This document shows, one piece after another, positions 1 through 7,672 of a stretch of DNA of 42,150 bases. The stretch is from Rhodospirillaceae bacterium (GTDB lineage Bacteria > Pseudomonadota > Alphaproteobacteria > Rhodospirillales > Rhodospirillaceae), in contig JABJAH010000002.1 in assembly GCA_018666155.1 (NCBI GenBank), positions 1-42,150 on the forward strand, read 5' to 3'. Under the pieces are notes generated by a model. That model was not told the DNA's origin, ran no database searches, and was given only the letters and a program-made list of their open reading frames with translations. The position numbers were made by a program, and so were the translations under genes. Each line of letters begins with the position of its first letter. Position 1 is the stretch's first letter.

Positions 1-124
1 AAGAATTAATGGTTCTTAGGACGCGTCTTCTGCAACGCGTATGGACAGAAGAATTGAGCGCGCAAATGCCCCTCCCCCTCAGCATTAAAGAGGCCGCATA
101 ACGGCCCTCAAGCGCTGCTCAATG

Positions 125-149
125 AAAACCCGGCTCTAAGCCGGGTTTT
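125..149. terminator. Bidirectional intrinsic terminator
   Basis: A perfect 11-bp inverted repeat (AAAACCCGGCT, loop CTA, AGCCGGGTTTT) has Ts at the end of both arms. It can end a plus-strand gene lying left of the window and the minus-strand gene that stops at 177. Bases 1-124 contain no coding sequence that I recognise. Confidence 0.8.
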
Positions 150-176
150 CTATTTGTCGTCTATAAAATTAGGGGG

Positions 177-842
177 CTAACTGCCGCGGTAGCCGAGACG
201 GCGCGCGTTGGCGATACAGTCTGCTCTTGATGCAAAAGCCTTGTTGCATGCCCCAACAGATTTGCCAGCACCGTCCTTCAACCGCCAACGCCACTTTTTA
301 GATTTATCCGTATAGAATTCCCAAGTGTCATCACTGGCAGAGCTATCGGGCATCATCCCGCGAATACGCTCTTTTGCGGCGGGAATAACTTTCTCTGCCG
401 ATTTATCAAGCAACGACTTGAGATCTTTTAGCTCTTCGTCCAACGCACCACGCACTTTGCCAAATTGCTGGTCCGCTGAAGAAATTAGACGCCCAACATC
501 TTTCTCTAGTTTATTAATCCGAGACTTGGTCTTCTCGGATTTTAATTGCTGCTCGGCGAGATTTTCAAAAGCAGCCAGCTTAGCGGCAACAGTCGATGAA
601 ACCGCTTTGAGGCGAGATTCGACCTTGGCCGACGCCTTCTTCAAGCGATCCAGCTCTGGCGCAACCGCTTTCCTAGCTTTACCGGCTGCAGCGGCAACTT
701 TATCTCGCGCATTTGAAGCGGCGGACGGCTTACTTGTGGCTTTCGTTTTAGCCTTTGGCTTCGCCTTAGCTTTGGACTTGGCGCCGCGGGCTTTGGGAGT
801 TGCAGAGCGTGCGGATTTCGGGCGGCTATTTGTAGGGGCCAT
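177..842 (-). CDS. H1-like coiled-coil protein with C-terminal DUF1508/YegP-like domain
   Basis: 221 residues. Residues 1-45 are very rich in Lys, Ala, Pro and Ser with KAKAKPKAK-type runs, like histone H1 tails and AlgP-type bacterial proteins. Residues about 46-165 are predicted helical, charged and probably coiled coil. The last 50 residues (WEFYTDKSKKWRWRLK, then AFASRADCIANARRLGY) resemble one DUF1508/YegP repeat, a small beta-alpha fold of unknown role. ATG start with an AGAGGA ribosome site 8 bases upstream. There is no signal peptide, so it is expected in the cytoplasm. The basic tail suggests nucleic-acid binding; this is inferred from composition only. It is transcribed away from the dehydrogenase at 1003. 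Confidence 0.8.
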   Translation of the reverse strand: MAPTNSRPKSARSATPKARGAKSKAKAKPKAKTKATSKPSAASNARDKVAAAAGKARKAVAPELDRLKKASAKVESRLKAVSSTVAAKLAAFENLAEQQLKSEKTKSRINKLEKDVGRLISSADQQFGKVRGALDEELKDLKSLLDKSAEKVIPAAKERIRGMMPDSSASDDTWEFYTDKSKKWRWRLKDGAGKSVGACNKAFASRADCIANARRLGYRGS

Positions 843-919
843 GGTGCGTTCCTCTTGTTGGTCGAGGCGAAAAATTCAGATGCGTTAACATACAGGGAGT
901 CGGCAAAAATGAAGAGTCT

Positions 920-948
920 TGATCGCTGAAAGCAACGAGGCATTTATA
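920..948 (+). promoter_or_regulatory. Candidate sigma70-type promoter for the 1003 dehydrogenase
   Basis: TTGATC (920-925) and TTTATA (943-948) are 17 bases apart. A second possible -10 (TATACT, 966-971) lies nearer the start but lacks a convincing -35. Judged by eye only. Confidence 0.35.
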
Positions 949-1002
949 GCCGGGTCTCCCAGACCTATACTCGGGGCATCCGTAATTTGAAAGATACTGA
1001 AC

Positions 1003-1926
1003 ATGCCGAATCGCATCGCTCTCATCGGATCTGGCCTCATTGGGTGTGGCTGGGCCGTCGTCTTTTCCAGAGCCGGATGGGACGTCGCATTACATGATAT
1101 TAAACCCGGGCGGGCCAAGCAGGCCGTTGAAGACACCAAGGCGTCACTCGCCAATCTTGAAGCATGCGGCTTCTTAGAATCCGCTGACGCATGCGCCCAG
1201 CACCTCTTGCCGGTCGGTTCCTTGGACGAAGCGATTGAGGGTGCGACGTTTGTTCAAGAAAACGTTCTCGAAACGCCGGAAGAAAAACTGGCTGTGTTTC
1301 AAGAGCTAGATCGCAAAGTACCGGGCGACATCATTCTCGGCAGCTCCGCCTCCACCATTCCGGCGTCGAAGTTTACGGAACACCTGGACGGCAGAGAGCG
1401 CTGCATCATCGTGCATCCCTGCACCCCGCCGTATCTCGTTCCCTTGGTTGAAATCGTCCCAGCGCCATGGACGGCGGCCGCGACGACTCAGTACTGCGTG
1501 GACCTAATGACGGACGTGAACTTGGTACCGATCCTGCTGCACAAAGAAATGTACGGGTTCGTGCTCAATCGCTTGCAGGTAGCGTTGGTCAACGAAGCCA
1601 TGCACTTGGTCGGTCAGGGCGTCGCGTCACCGGCCGACGTGGAGAAAACGTTGAAGAATGGATTGGGGCTGCGGTGGTCCTTCATGGGGCCATTCCAGAC
1701 AATGGACCTTGCGGCCCCGACGGGCTTTAAGGAGTACGCCACAAAGTTCGGCCACTCTTACCGGAACATGGGCAAGGAATTGGGCGTTGCCGAAGAATGG
1801 TCAACGGATGCCATCGATCAGGTTGATCGATTCTTGCGCGACGAGGTCCCACTCGACAAACTCGCCGAGCGCGGACAATGGCGGGACCGTAAATTGATGA
1901 AATTGGCTTCGGATACTGACAATTAA
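1003..1926 (+). CDS. 3-hydroxyacyl-CoA dehydrogenase family, lambda-crystallin/L-gulonate 3-dehydrogenase-like
   Basis: 307 residues, close to the roughly 320 of lambda-crystallin-type dehydrogenases. An N-terminal Rossmann fold carries GSGLIG (residues 9-14). It is followed by the family blocks QENVLE, SSASTIPAS, HPCTPPYLVPLVEIVPAPWT and a C-terminal helical 3HCDH domain. The expected catalytic His, Glu and Asn are at about H138, E150 and N189. The usual HPVNPP motif reads HPCTPP here, which may shift substrate preference. Likely an NAD-dependent oxidation of a hydroxy-acid or hydroxyacyl substrate in the cytoplasm; L-carnitine dehydrogenase-like activity is an alternative. It converges with the next gene, and the two stop codons share the bases TTAA at 1923-1926. 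Confidence 0.85.
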   Translation: MPNRIALIGSGLIGCGWAVVFSRAGWDVALHDIKPGRAKQAVEDTKASLANLEACGFLESADACAQHLLPVGSLDEAIEGATFVQENVLETPEEKLAVFQELDRKVPGDIILGSSASTIPASKFTEHLDGRERCIIVHPCTPPYLVPLVEIVPAPWTAAATTQYCVDLMTDVNLVPILLHKEMYGFVLNRLQVALVNEAMHLVGQGVASPADVEKTLKNGLGLRWSFMGPFQTMDLAAPTGFKEYATKFGHSYRNMGKELGVAEEWSTDAIDQVDRFLRDEVPLDKLAERGQWRDRKLMKLASDTDN

Positions 1927-3140
1927 ATCTGGAAGCGATCCTGTGAGCCATCAACAGCCGGGTCATCGGTCGGCAGTCCCAGCACCCACTTGCCAGCAGG
2001 GACGGCTGCACGATCCCATATCAATGAAGTATGGGCGGCGATTGCTTTGATGTCGCGATAATGGCGCTGGACGGGGTTGTTACCGATCTGGCCCGTCGCA
2101 CCCATCATAGAGACCAGCCGGTCGACAGCGCCGACACACAGCCGGGCCGCATAAGTCAGGGTCATGCGCTGCATCACCCACCGCTCCCCGGCAACGGCGC
2201 GACCCGCCACACCATCTTCGTGCAATCCCTGCAGAACATGTTTGATCAGACGGTCAGCGACTTTGATATCCATCACAGACTCAGCGACCCGCACCTGAAC
2301 CCCCTCCTGTTCGGCAACCTTTTCACCGAATTCACGGCCCTGCCGCTCCTTCGTTATGTCGAGATAATCAGCAAGTGCCCCCTTAGCGGCGCCGATCAAA
2401 GGCCCGACGAAACTAGATTCCAGATAAGGGACGAATTCGACACCGTAGATATAGGACTCATGAAGCGCCGCACCGGAGGGCGCTGCACCGGTCATGTCGT
2501 CACTGAGTATGGTGAGGTCGTCCGGCACAAACTGATCCAACACTTTTAGGCTGCTGCTACCCGTGCCCTTCAATCCGGCAGCGTGCCAGTCATCAAGGAT
2601 GTCGTATTGATCGGCTTTGAGAAGCGCCATGCGGTAGGGCGGACGAACGCCGGGCGGGAGTTTTTCATCGGTGACAACGGGAGCCCCGACAATCGTCCAC
2701 GAAGCGTGATGGATACCGCTAGCAAACGCCCAGGTTCCTGAAAGCTGATAGCCGCCGTCGACGCGTGTCATTTCGCTTTTACCGGCGAAGGCAGACGCGA
2801 TCACCGCGTCGGGATTACCGTGGAGGACAGCATGCTGTGCAGCCTCACCAAACCGCGCGACCATCCAGGAGTGGGAGAGAACCACAGCAACCATCCACGC
2901 CGATGATCCGCAGCCACGCGCGACTTCTTCTGCGACGGCGCAATGGGCACCCCACTCAAGTTCGAGGCCGCCGAATCGCTTGGGCGTGTAAAGACGGCAG
3001 AATCCAGCATATCTAAAGTCGGCCATGGTTACGTCTGGAATGCGACGAAGAGTCTCGGTTTCGACGGCGCGGTCCTTAAGAACGGGAACCAATTCGCGGG
3101 CTTTTGTAAGGAGCTGGTCGAGGGTTGGGGCATCTGTCAT
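1923..3140 (-). CDS. Flavin-dependent monooxygenase, acyl-CoA-dehydrogenase fold (HsaA/DszC type)
   Basis: 405 residues from the ATG at 3140; an in-frame TTG at 3176 would add 12 residues but is less likely. The layout is that of group D two-component flavin monooxygenases: helical N-domain, a middle beta-domain (GTWAFASGIHHASW, GLKGTGSSSLKV), and a C-terminal helical bundle with NPVQRHYRD. That C-terminal block is typical of HsaA, DszC and HpaB-like enzymes rather than true acyl-CoA dehydrogenases. Such enzymes hydroxylate aromatic or heterocyclic substrates using FMNH2 from a separate reductase; no reductase is seen in the window. A clear paralogue lies at 31371-32594. Substrate unknown. 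Confidence 0.85.
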   Translation of the reverse strand: MTDAPTLDQLLTKARELVPVLKDRAVETETLRRIPDVTMADFRYAGFCRLYTPKRFGGLELEWGAHCAVAEEVARGCGSSAWMVAVVLSHSWMVARFGEAAQHAVLHGNPDAVIASAFAGKSEMTRVDGGYQLSGTWAFASGIHHASWTIVGAPVVTDEKLPPGVRPPYRMALLKADQYDILDDWHAAGLKGTGSSSLKVLDQFVPDDLTILSDDMTGAAPSGAALHESYIYGVEFVPYLESSFVGPLIGAAKGALADYLDITKERQGREFGEKVAEQEGVQVRVAESVMDIKVADRLIKHVLQGLHEDGVAGRAVAGERWVMQRMTLTYAARLCVGAVDRLVSMMGATGQIGNNPVQRHYRDIKAIAAHTSLIWDRAAVPAGKWVLGLPTDDPAVDGSQDRFQI

Positions 3141-3537
3141 GAGCTGCAGTATGGGAACCGACTCCGACCGCGTCAAACCACTAAAAAACTGCCAAAAATT
3201 AGGACTCGAGTCGCCAAATCCGTCGACTCTGGCGCCACGGAAATGGAATCAGACAGAGACTCAGAGCCCTGTTTTGCTCGCTTTTTGAGGGAGTCCGTAC
3301 GGAATCAAAATACAACCAGAACGATTCAGTTTTCGTTAATCAATACCGGGAATCAGTAGGGTCACAAGACGACGCCGGGGCTTCTCTCTCCTCCCTCCCC
3401 ACCCCACGAACCCCGGCCCTTAGCGGCGAACTCCCCCCACGAGTTCGCCGCTTTTTTTTCGAACGGCGGGCCGAGCGTCCTATAGAGTGAGCCGCGTCAT
3501 TTCAAAGGGGACACCACAGTTCAAAGGGGACACCACA
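3141..3537. other. Non-coding gap with terminator and leader repeat
   Basis: A 397-bp stretch with no convincing gene. The open frame running into it from 2943 on the plus strand is antisense to the monooxygenase and resembles nothing. It holds a strong plus-strand terminator (3422-3459), a possible -10 TATAGA at 3481-3486, and the 19-bp tandem repeat before the TRAP gene. Confidence 0.6.
3422..3459 (+). terminator. Strong intrinsic terminator with no gene in front of it
   Basis: A perfect 12-bp stem (AGCGGCGAACTC / GAGTTCGCCGCT), a 7-base loop and eight Ts, functional only on the plus strand. No plus-strand coding sequence ends nearby. It lies 78 bases upstream of the dctP start, so it either ends an unannotated RNA or acts as a leader attenuator. 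Confidence 0.85.
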
Positions 3538-3538
3538 G
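3501..3538 (+). repeat. 19-bp tandem duplication containing the dctP ribosome site
   Basis: The unit ttcaaaggggacaccacag occurs twice in a row (3501-3519, 3520-3538). Each copy carries AAAGGGGA. The G of the GTG start codon is the last base of copy two. Confidence 0.9.
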
Positions 3539-4545
3539 TGTTCAAATCCGTTATCGCGATTCTTCTGGTTGCTGGCCTGAGCGTAACGTCCGCTCAAGCG
3601 GAAGACCCCATCCCTGTAACGATCGTTTCGTTCTCGGCGCCGGACTCCGCCCACGGACGGCGCTGGGTGCAGTTTGAAAAGAACGTCGAGGACACTCTTG
3701 GCGACCGCGTTGCCCTCAACATGCTGACCGGCGGTCAGGTCGGCACCGAAGACAACATGCTGTCGAGCATCCGCCGGGGCCGGGCCCAGATGGGTATCAT
3801 CTCGATCGGGGCCCTCGCCGCGCTGGTACCGGAACTATCGCTGCTGGTCGCGCCGTTCTTGTTTGAATCCGAGGACGAAGCCGACTTCGTTATGGATCGG
3901 TATTTATTCGCGCCCTATGCCGAGCTGCTGGCCGCCCGTGGCCTGATCCTGGCGAAGTGGGAAGACGGCGGCTGGCATCAGCTGTATGCGCGCAAGCCCT
4001 TGCGAGCACCGGCGGACCTGGCGAGCTATCGCCTGCGCTCATCAGCGACGGAAGCCACCCGGCTGTTTCTGTCTGAGGTCGATGCCGACGTGGTGGTCCT
4101 CGACTTCGGCGACATCGTCGCGGCGTTGGATACCGGCCTAGTCGACGGCGGGGTGACAACCTCGGTGATGTATCGGGTCGCGGGGCTCTATGAAGAAGCG
4201 CCCCACTTTACGTTGACCCGCCACGCCTTCGCCCCTGGCGCACTACTGGCCAACAAAGCCTGGGCCGATGCGACGCCACCGGACGTGGTGGAGGCTGTGC
4301 TCGCGGCACAAGGCACCATGGCCGACAATCGTCGCTTGGTCCGCGCTGAAGCGGTGGAATCGGAAGAGTCACTGCGCGCCGCCGGCATTACGATTCACGA
4401 ACTGACAGACGATGAACGCCAGGCGTGGGTCGCGGCGGCAGAACCGGTGCATCGCAAATTGATCGACAGCATCGGCGGTGATGCGGAACGGATGTATGCC
4501 ATCGCTCAAGAGGGCAAACGGGCGTTCGCGGCGCAGAAGAATTAG
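3538..4545 (+). CDS. dctP: TRAP transporter substrate-binding protein, DctP family
   Basis: 335 residues from GTG 3538, chosen because AAAGGGGA sits 7 bases upstream and the protein then begins with a clean Sec signal peptide (MFKSVIAILLVAGL, cleavage near AQA-ED). The mature part has the DctP pattern: GRRWVQFEKNVED, the GGQVGTEDNMLSSIRRGRAQMGI block, FLFESEDEAD, and a later VDGGVTTSVMYRVAGLYE segment that packs around the ligand. It would bind an organic acid in the periplasm and deliver it to DctQM. No membrane genes are adjacent; the only DctQM pair here lies 14-17 kb away beside its own binding protein. Ligand unknown. Confidence 0.88.
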   Translation: MFKSVIAILLVAGLSVTSAQAEDPIPVTIVSFSAPDSAHGRRWVQFEKNVEDTLGDRVALNMLTGGQVGTEDNMLSSIRRGRAQMGIISIGALAALVPELSLLVAPFLFESEDEADFVMDRYLFAPYAELLAARGLILAKWEDGGWHQLYARKPLRAPADLASYRLRSSATEATRLFLSEVDADVVVLDFGDIVAALDTGLVDGGVTTSVMYRVAGLYEEAPHFTLTRHAFAPGALLANKAWADATPPDVVEAVLAAQGTMADNRRLVRAEAVESEESLRAAGITIHELTDDERQAWVAAAEPVHRKLIDSIGGDAERMYAIAQEGKRAFAAQKN

Positions 4546-4553
4546 TCGAAGAA

Positions 4554-5867
4554 CTAAACCCGTTTGCGCAGTTCCCGGCGCGCCCAGTAACCCATGGTGG
4601 TGACGATCAAGCTCGCCGAAGCGAGCATCGCCATGCCAGCGCCGATGGGGCCGAAGCGTTGGGTCAGCAGCACCAGCAAGGGCACATAGACACAGAGCAC
4701 GACCACCGCATTGACCCTGAGCGGCACGCTCGGGCGACCCATGGCATAGAGGGCGGGATCAAAACTGAACCCAGAGATGGTGATCACCGCCGCGGCGACC
4801 AGCAGAACCAGAGCGCCATAGGCGGCCGAAAAATCAGCCCCAAACACCAGCCCGAGGAAGGGCTTGCCGAACAGCGCCATGATGATGAGCACAGTCAGCC
4901 CGGCACTGCCTGCAAGCATGGCGGCGCGCCGGATTAAGCCACCAAAAGCCGACCACTCACCGGTTGAACCGAGACGCGCGAACTCAGGGTAGATCGACTG
5001 GGTCAGCAACTCGGCGGGCTTGGTCAGGGCGGTCGCGACTTCCCGGGCGACTTTAAACAACCCGGCAGCGGCAGGCGTGGCAACGGCGCCGACCAACAAC
5101 GTGCTCATATGACCGGTGACCAGCTGCAATGAGGAATGAAAATTAGAGGCGAGGCAGAAGCTCCAGATCTTGTCATGGGTAGTGGTCACCCCGCGCAAAG
5201 ACCATCGCATCCCGTTCAGCCGTCCCTGCTTCACTCCTTCGCGCCAGCCAAGACCGAGCAGCGTCAGCCCGCCGACAACACCAGCGACGAACCACGCCAG
5301 CAGATAGCCCCACAGTGGCGCGTCGGTCACAACAGCAGCGATAACGCCGATTAGGCGCATGCCAGGGGTGACCATCACCTGCCAAGCGAGAATGTCGAAG
5401 CGATCGTACAAGCGCAGCAGTCCGGTCGGCGTCGCGATGATAGTAAACAGAATGAGCAAACTATAGGGCTGGGCGTAAGCGATCACGTCTTCGCTCCATC
5501 CCAGTACGGGGCCGACGAAGGGCACGGCGAACCAGGCGAGCACCGCGCCGAGCACCACGCCACTGACATCAAGCACAGTGGTGAAGGAAATCAGCTGTTG
5601 GAATCCGGCGGTGTCGTCGGTCTCAACACTGATCGCGCCATAGCGAATAACGGCCTGCCAGGAGTGAAAGGTGGTCAGCCCAGTGATGACCTGCACGTAG
5701 GTTTGCACCAGCACCAAAATGCCGAACTGCTCGATCCCCAGGCCCCGGGCGGCGAGGCCCAGGTAAGCTAGGCCGAACACACCGGTGGCGACTTTGCCAC
5801 TGAGCAAGAACCCGGCGTTTTTAAACACCCGGCGGAAGATGAGGTCGGAAAACCAGCCTGCCTTCAT
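4554..5867 (-). CDS. Wzx-like polysaccharide flippase / MATE-related lipid-linked sugar exporter
   Basis: 437 residues, about 12-14 hydrophobic helices spread over the whole length. The N-terminal pattern (FKNAGFLLSGKVATGVFGLAYLGLAARGLG) is typical of the polysaccharide biosynthesis/O-antigen flippase family, and the length fits. It would move lipid-linked oligosaccharides across the inner membrane. It converges with dctP (8-base gap) and is divergent from the nucleotidyltransferase at 5980, a pairing that suggests surface-glycan synthesis. No strong ribosome site is visible before the ATG. Substrate unknown. Confidence 0.85.
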   Translation of the reverse strand: MKAGWFSDLIFRRVFKNAGFLLSGKVATGVFGLAYLGLAARGLGIEQFGILVLVQTYVQVITGLTTFHSWQAVIRYGAISVETDDTAGFQQLISFTTVLDVSGVVLGAVLAWFAVPFVGPVLGWSEDVIAYAQPYSLLILFTIIATPTGLLRLYDRFDILAWQVMVTPGMRLIGVIAAVVTDAPLWGYLLAWFVAGVVGGLTLLGLGWREGVKQGRLNGMRWSLRGVTTTHDKIWSFCLASNFHSSLQLVTGHMSTLLVGAVATPAAAGLFKVAREVATALTKPAELLTQSIYPEFARLGSTGEWSAFGGLIRRAAMLAGSAGLTVLIIMALFGKPFLGLVFGADFSAAYGALVLLVAAAVITISGFSFDPALYAMGRPSVPLRVNAVVVLCVYVPLLVLLTQRFGPIGAGMAMLASASLIVTTMGYWARRELRKRV

Positions 5868-5965
5868 ATTATCTGTCTCGGCCCGTCACGAATGATCAAT
5901 TCCTCTTTTGAATCCAGAGCCTTAATCGCGTAAGACCGCTGTTTCCGCAACCCTACGCTATTCGT

Positions 5966-5982
5966 GATATATTTTCCTTATG
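5966..5982 (+). promoter_or_regulatory. -10 element directly abutting the ATG (possible leaderless transcript)
   Basis: TATATT (5968-5973; GATATA one register earlier) ends seven bases before the ATG at 5980. There is no Shine-Dalgarno-like sequence between them. Transcription would begin at or next to the start codon. The -35 region is weak. Confidence 0.35.
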
Positions 5983-6849
5983 ACAGAAAATACAAATTCT
6001 GCGCCCGAGTCCGGCGCGTCTACATCAGGCTTCACCGCCCTAGTGCTCGCCGCCAGCCGCAAAGGCCCGGGCGATGCCGTCGCCCAAATCCAAAACAAAA
6101 GCCACAAATGCCTAGTCAGCCTCAACGGCACGGCGATGATCGAGCGCGTGCTGCAAGTGGTGGTCGACACCCCGGAAGTGACCCGCGTGTTCGTCTCGGT
6201 GGAAGATGCCGCGGTGCTGCGCGAGGTGCCGAAAATCGCTGCCTGGATGGACTCCGGCATGGTCGTGCCAATCACCTCCAAGGGCAACCTGGCCGAAAGC
6301 TTGTTCTCGGCCGTGCAGGATATCCCCGACCCTTACCCGCTGATGATCACCGCTGGGGACAACGCCCTGCACACGCCGGAGATGCTCTCCCACTTCTGTA
6401 CCGAGGTGAGCAAGGGCGATGCCGACGCGTACATTGCGATGGCCCGGGCGCAGTTGATCCTCGATAAATATCCGGAAGGCGCGCGCGCGTTCCACCGATT
6501 GAAAGACGACGCCTATTCAAGCTGCAACCTTTATGCGGTGACCAGCGACAAGGGCGTCAACGGCGCCAAACCCTTTGCCACTGGCGGACAGTTTGGCAAG
6601 AAACCGCTGCGCATCGCCAAGGGCTTCGGCATCCTCTCGCTCATTTTGTACAAGATGAAATTACTGACCCTGGAGGGCGTGACCCACCGCATCTCCAAGG
6701 CGATCAAAGCCAAAACCCAAGCGGTGCTGATGCCCTGGGCAGAAGGCCCGATTGATGTCGACAACCCCAAGGACTACGCCCTGGTGACCACAATCCTAAA
6801 AGGGATGGAAGGCGACCGGGAGCACAACGACGAAGATGGGATCACTTAA
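5980..6849 (+). CDS. MobA-like nucleotidyltransferase (NTP_transf_3 type)
   Basis: 289 residues. A GT-A-like Rossmann fold is indicated by ALVLAASRKGPGD (residues 20-32, the nucleotide-binding loop, divergent from the usual LAAGxGxRM), KCLVSLNGTAMIERVL, the metal-binding TAGDNALHT (D127) and IDVDNPKDY (D259/D261). The central DAYIAMARAQLI and SSCNLYAV segments match sugar- or alcohol-phosphate nucleotidyltransferases. It would activate a small phosphorylated substrate as a CDP- or similar nucleotide derivative in the cytoplasm. Placement beside a flippase suggests lipid or glycan synthesis. The first 17 residues are Ser/Ala-rich and probably disordered. Confidence 0.8.
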   Translation: MTENTNSAPESGASTSGFTALVLAASRKGPGDAVAQIQNKSHKCLVSLNGTAMIERVLQVVVDTPEVTRVFVSVEDAAVLREVPKIAAWMDSGMVVPITSKGNLAESLFSAVQDIPDPYPLMITAGDNALHTPEMLSHFCTEVSKGDADAYIAMARAQLILDKYPEGARAFHRLKDDAYSSCNLYAVTSDKGVNGAKPFATGGQFGKKPLRIAKGFGILSLILYKMKLLTLEGVTHRISKAIKAKTQAVLMPWAEGPIDVDNPKDYALVTTILKGMEGDREHNDEDGIT

Positions 6850-6883
6850 GCAACCCCGCGCCAGAGCAGAGCGTTAACGACAC

Positions 6884-7114
6884 ATGGACCCGATGCTCTA
6901 TATCTCCTTCGCCAGCGGCCTGCTGTTTGCCTTCGTCGGCAACTGGATGGCCCGACGACGCGACGCCCACACAACCCTGTGGACTTTGGCGGGCTTTCTG
7001 TTCCCGCCCCTGCTGCTGATCCTGAAGATGATCCACTGGAAACCAGAGCCCCGCGCCGACGACGATGAAGACGGCGGCGACGAAAAAGGTCGCTATCTGG
7101 TCGGGGATGACTGA
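6884..7114 (+). CDS. Small two-helix membrane protein, unknown
   Basis: 76 residues with two hydrophobic segments (about 5-20 and 32-48, the latter WTLAGFLFPPLLLILKMI), an RRR loop between them, and an acidic Asp/Glu/Gly tail. It follows the nucleotidyltransferase by 34 bases on the same strand, so co-transcription is likely, and a terminator lies at 7266. Family not recognised; the pattern resembles small inner-membrane proteins of unknown function. Confidence 0.6.
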   Translation: MDPMLYISFASGLLFAFVGNWMARRRDAHTTLWTLAGFLFPPLLLILKMIHWKPEPRADDDEDGGDEKGRYLVGDD

Positions 7115-7265
7115 CACCGCTCTAAACTCCCCAACGCATAAAACGTTTTCGTGAAATCGCGCGGAACGAGCCCATGCACGAAGGGTTTTTCGGAAATTCC
7201 TAGCGCCACTTCAACGGCGTAGAAGATTTACAAACGAGTATGGGTGAATGGGGCGATCTAACGCC

Positions 7266-7286
7266 CCACACCGGCGTGTGGTTTTT
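7266..7286 (+). terminator. Intrinsic terminator
   Basis: Six-base-pair stem CCACAC/GTGTGG with loop CGGC followed by five Ts. Probably ends the nucleotidyltransferase and small membrane protein transcript. Confidence 0.65.
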
Positions 7287-7559
7287 GCGATGCCATGAGG
7301 CGTTGCACCGGTTGAATGTGGGGAACGGGTGTGCGTACGGGCGGTAGAGAGCCCCTCCCTACATAACTTTTCATTTCATTTCAGTGGCTTAACACTGGCT
7401 GCGTCGCCCCCAGGCACGACGCCTGCGCGGCAGCGCCACAACCCCTCCACAATTTCCCCAACTAAATCAAAAGGTTAGCGGGCCACCGGCCCCGGCACCA
7501 CCCGCGCGTGTGGGTCTCAAAGCCTGTGACCTTTTGTAAAGCGCAGAAAAGCTGGCGCG

Positions 7560-7589
7560 CTTACAACCAATGGCTTTATTTTGTATACT
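7560..7589 (+). promoter_or_regulatory. Candidate promoter of the alg8-alg44 operon
   Basis: TATACT (7584-7589) is preceded by CTTACA (7560-7565, 18-base spacing; TTACAA one base later gives 17). The expected transcript start near 7596 leaves a leader of about 77 bases containing a hairpin at 7604-7620. Stretches of T/A (7577-7600) stand out from the GC-rich surroundings. Confidence 0.5.
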
Positions 7590-7672
7590 CTTTATCAATA
7601 CATCCTTGGTACTTCCAAGGGTGTGAGGCACCCCCGCCTCCCGCACAAACCCTGAGGTTTTAGCCCCCGCCC

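Larger units (their letters stand above)
7115..7672. other. 558-bp non-coding region upstream of the alg8-like gene
   Basis: No gene is seen. From left to right it holds the end of the previous operon with a terminator at 7266-7286, about 270 bases of GC-rich sequence without recognised structure, a promoter at 7560-7589, and an approximately 80-base leader. The leader has two small hairpins: CCTTGG/CCAAGG at 7604-7620, and GAGG/CCTC just after it. Confidence 0.6.

Noticed and set aside
2943..3359. 138-codon plus-strand open frame ending before the orphan terminator
   Set aside because: Mostly antisense to the monooxygenase, no ribosome site and no recognisable features; an untranslated RNA explains the terminator better.
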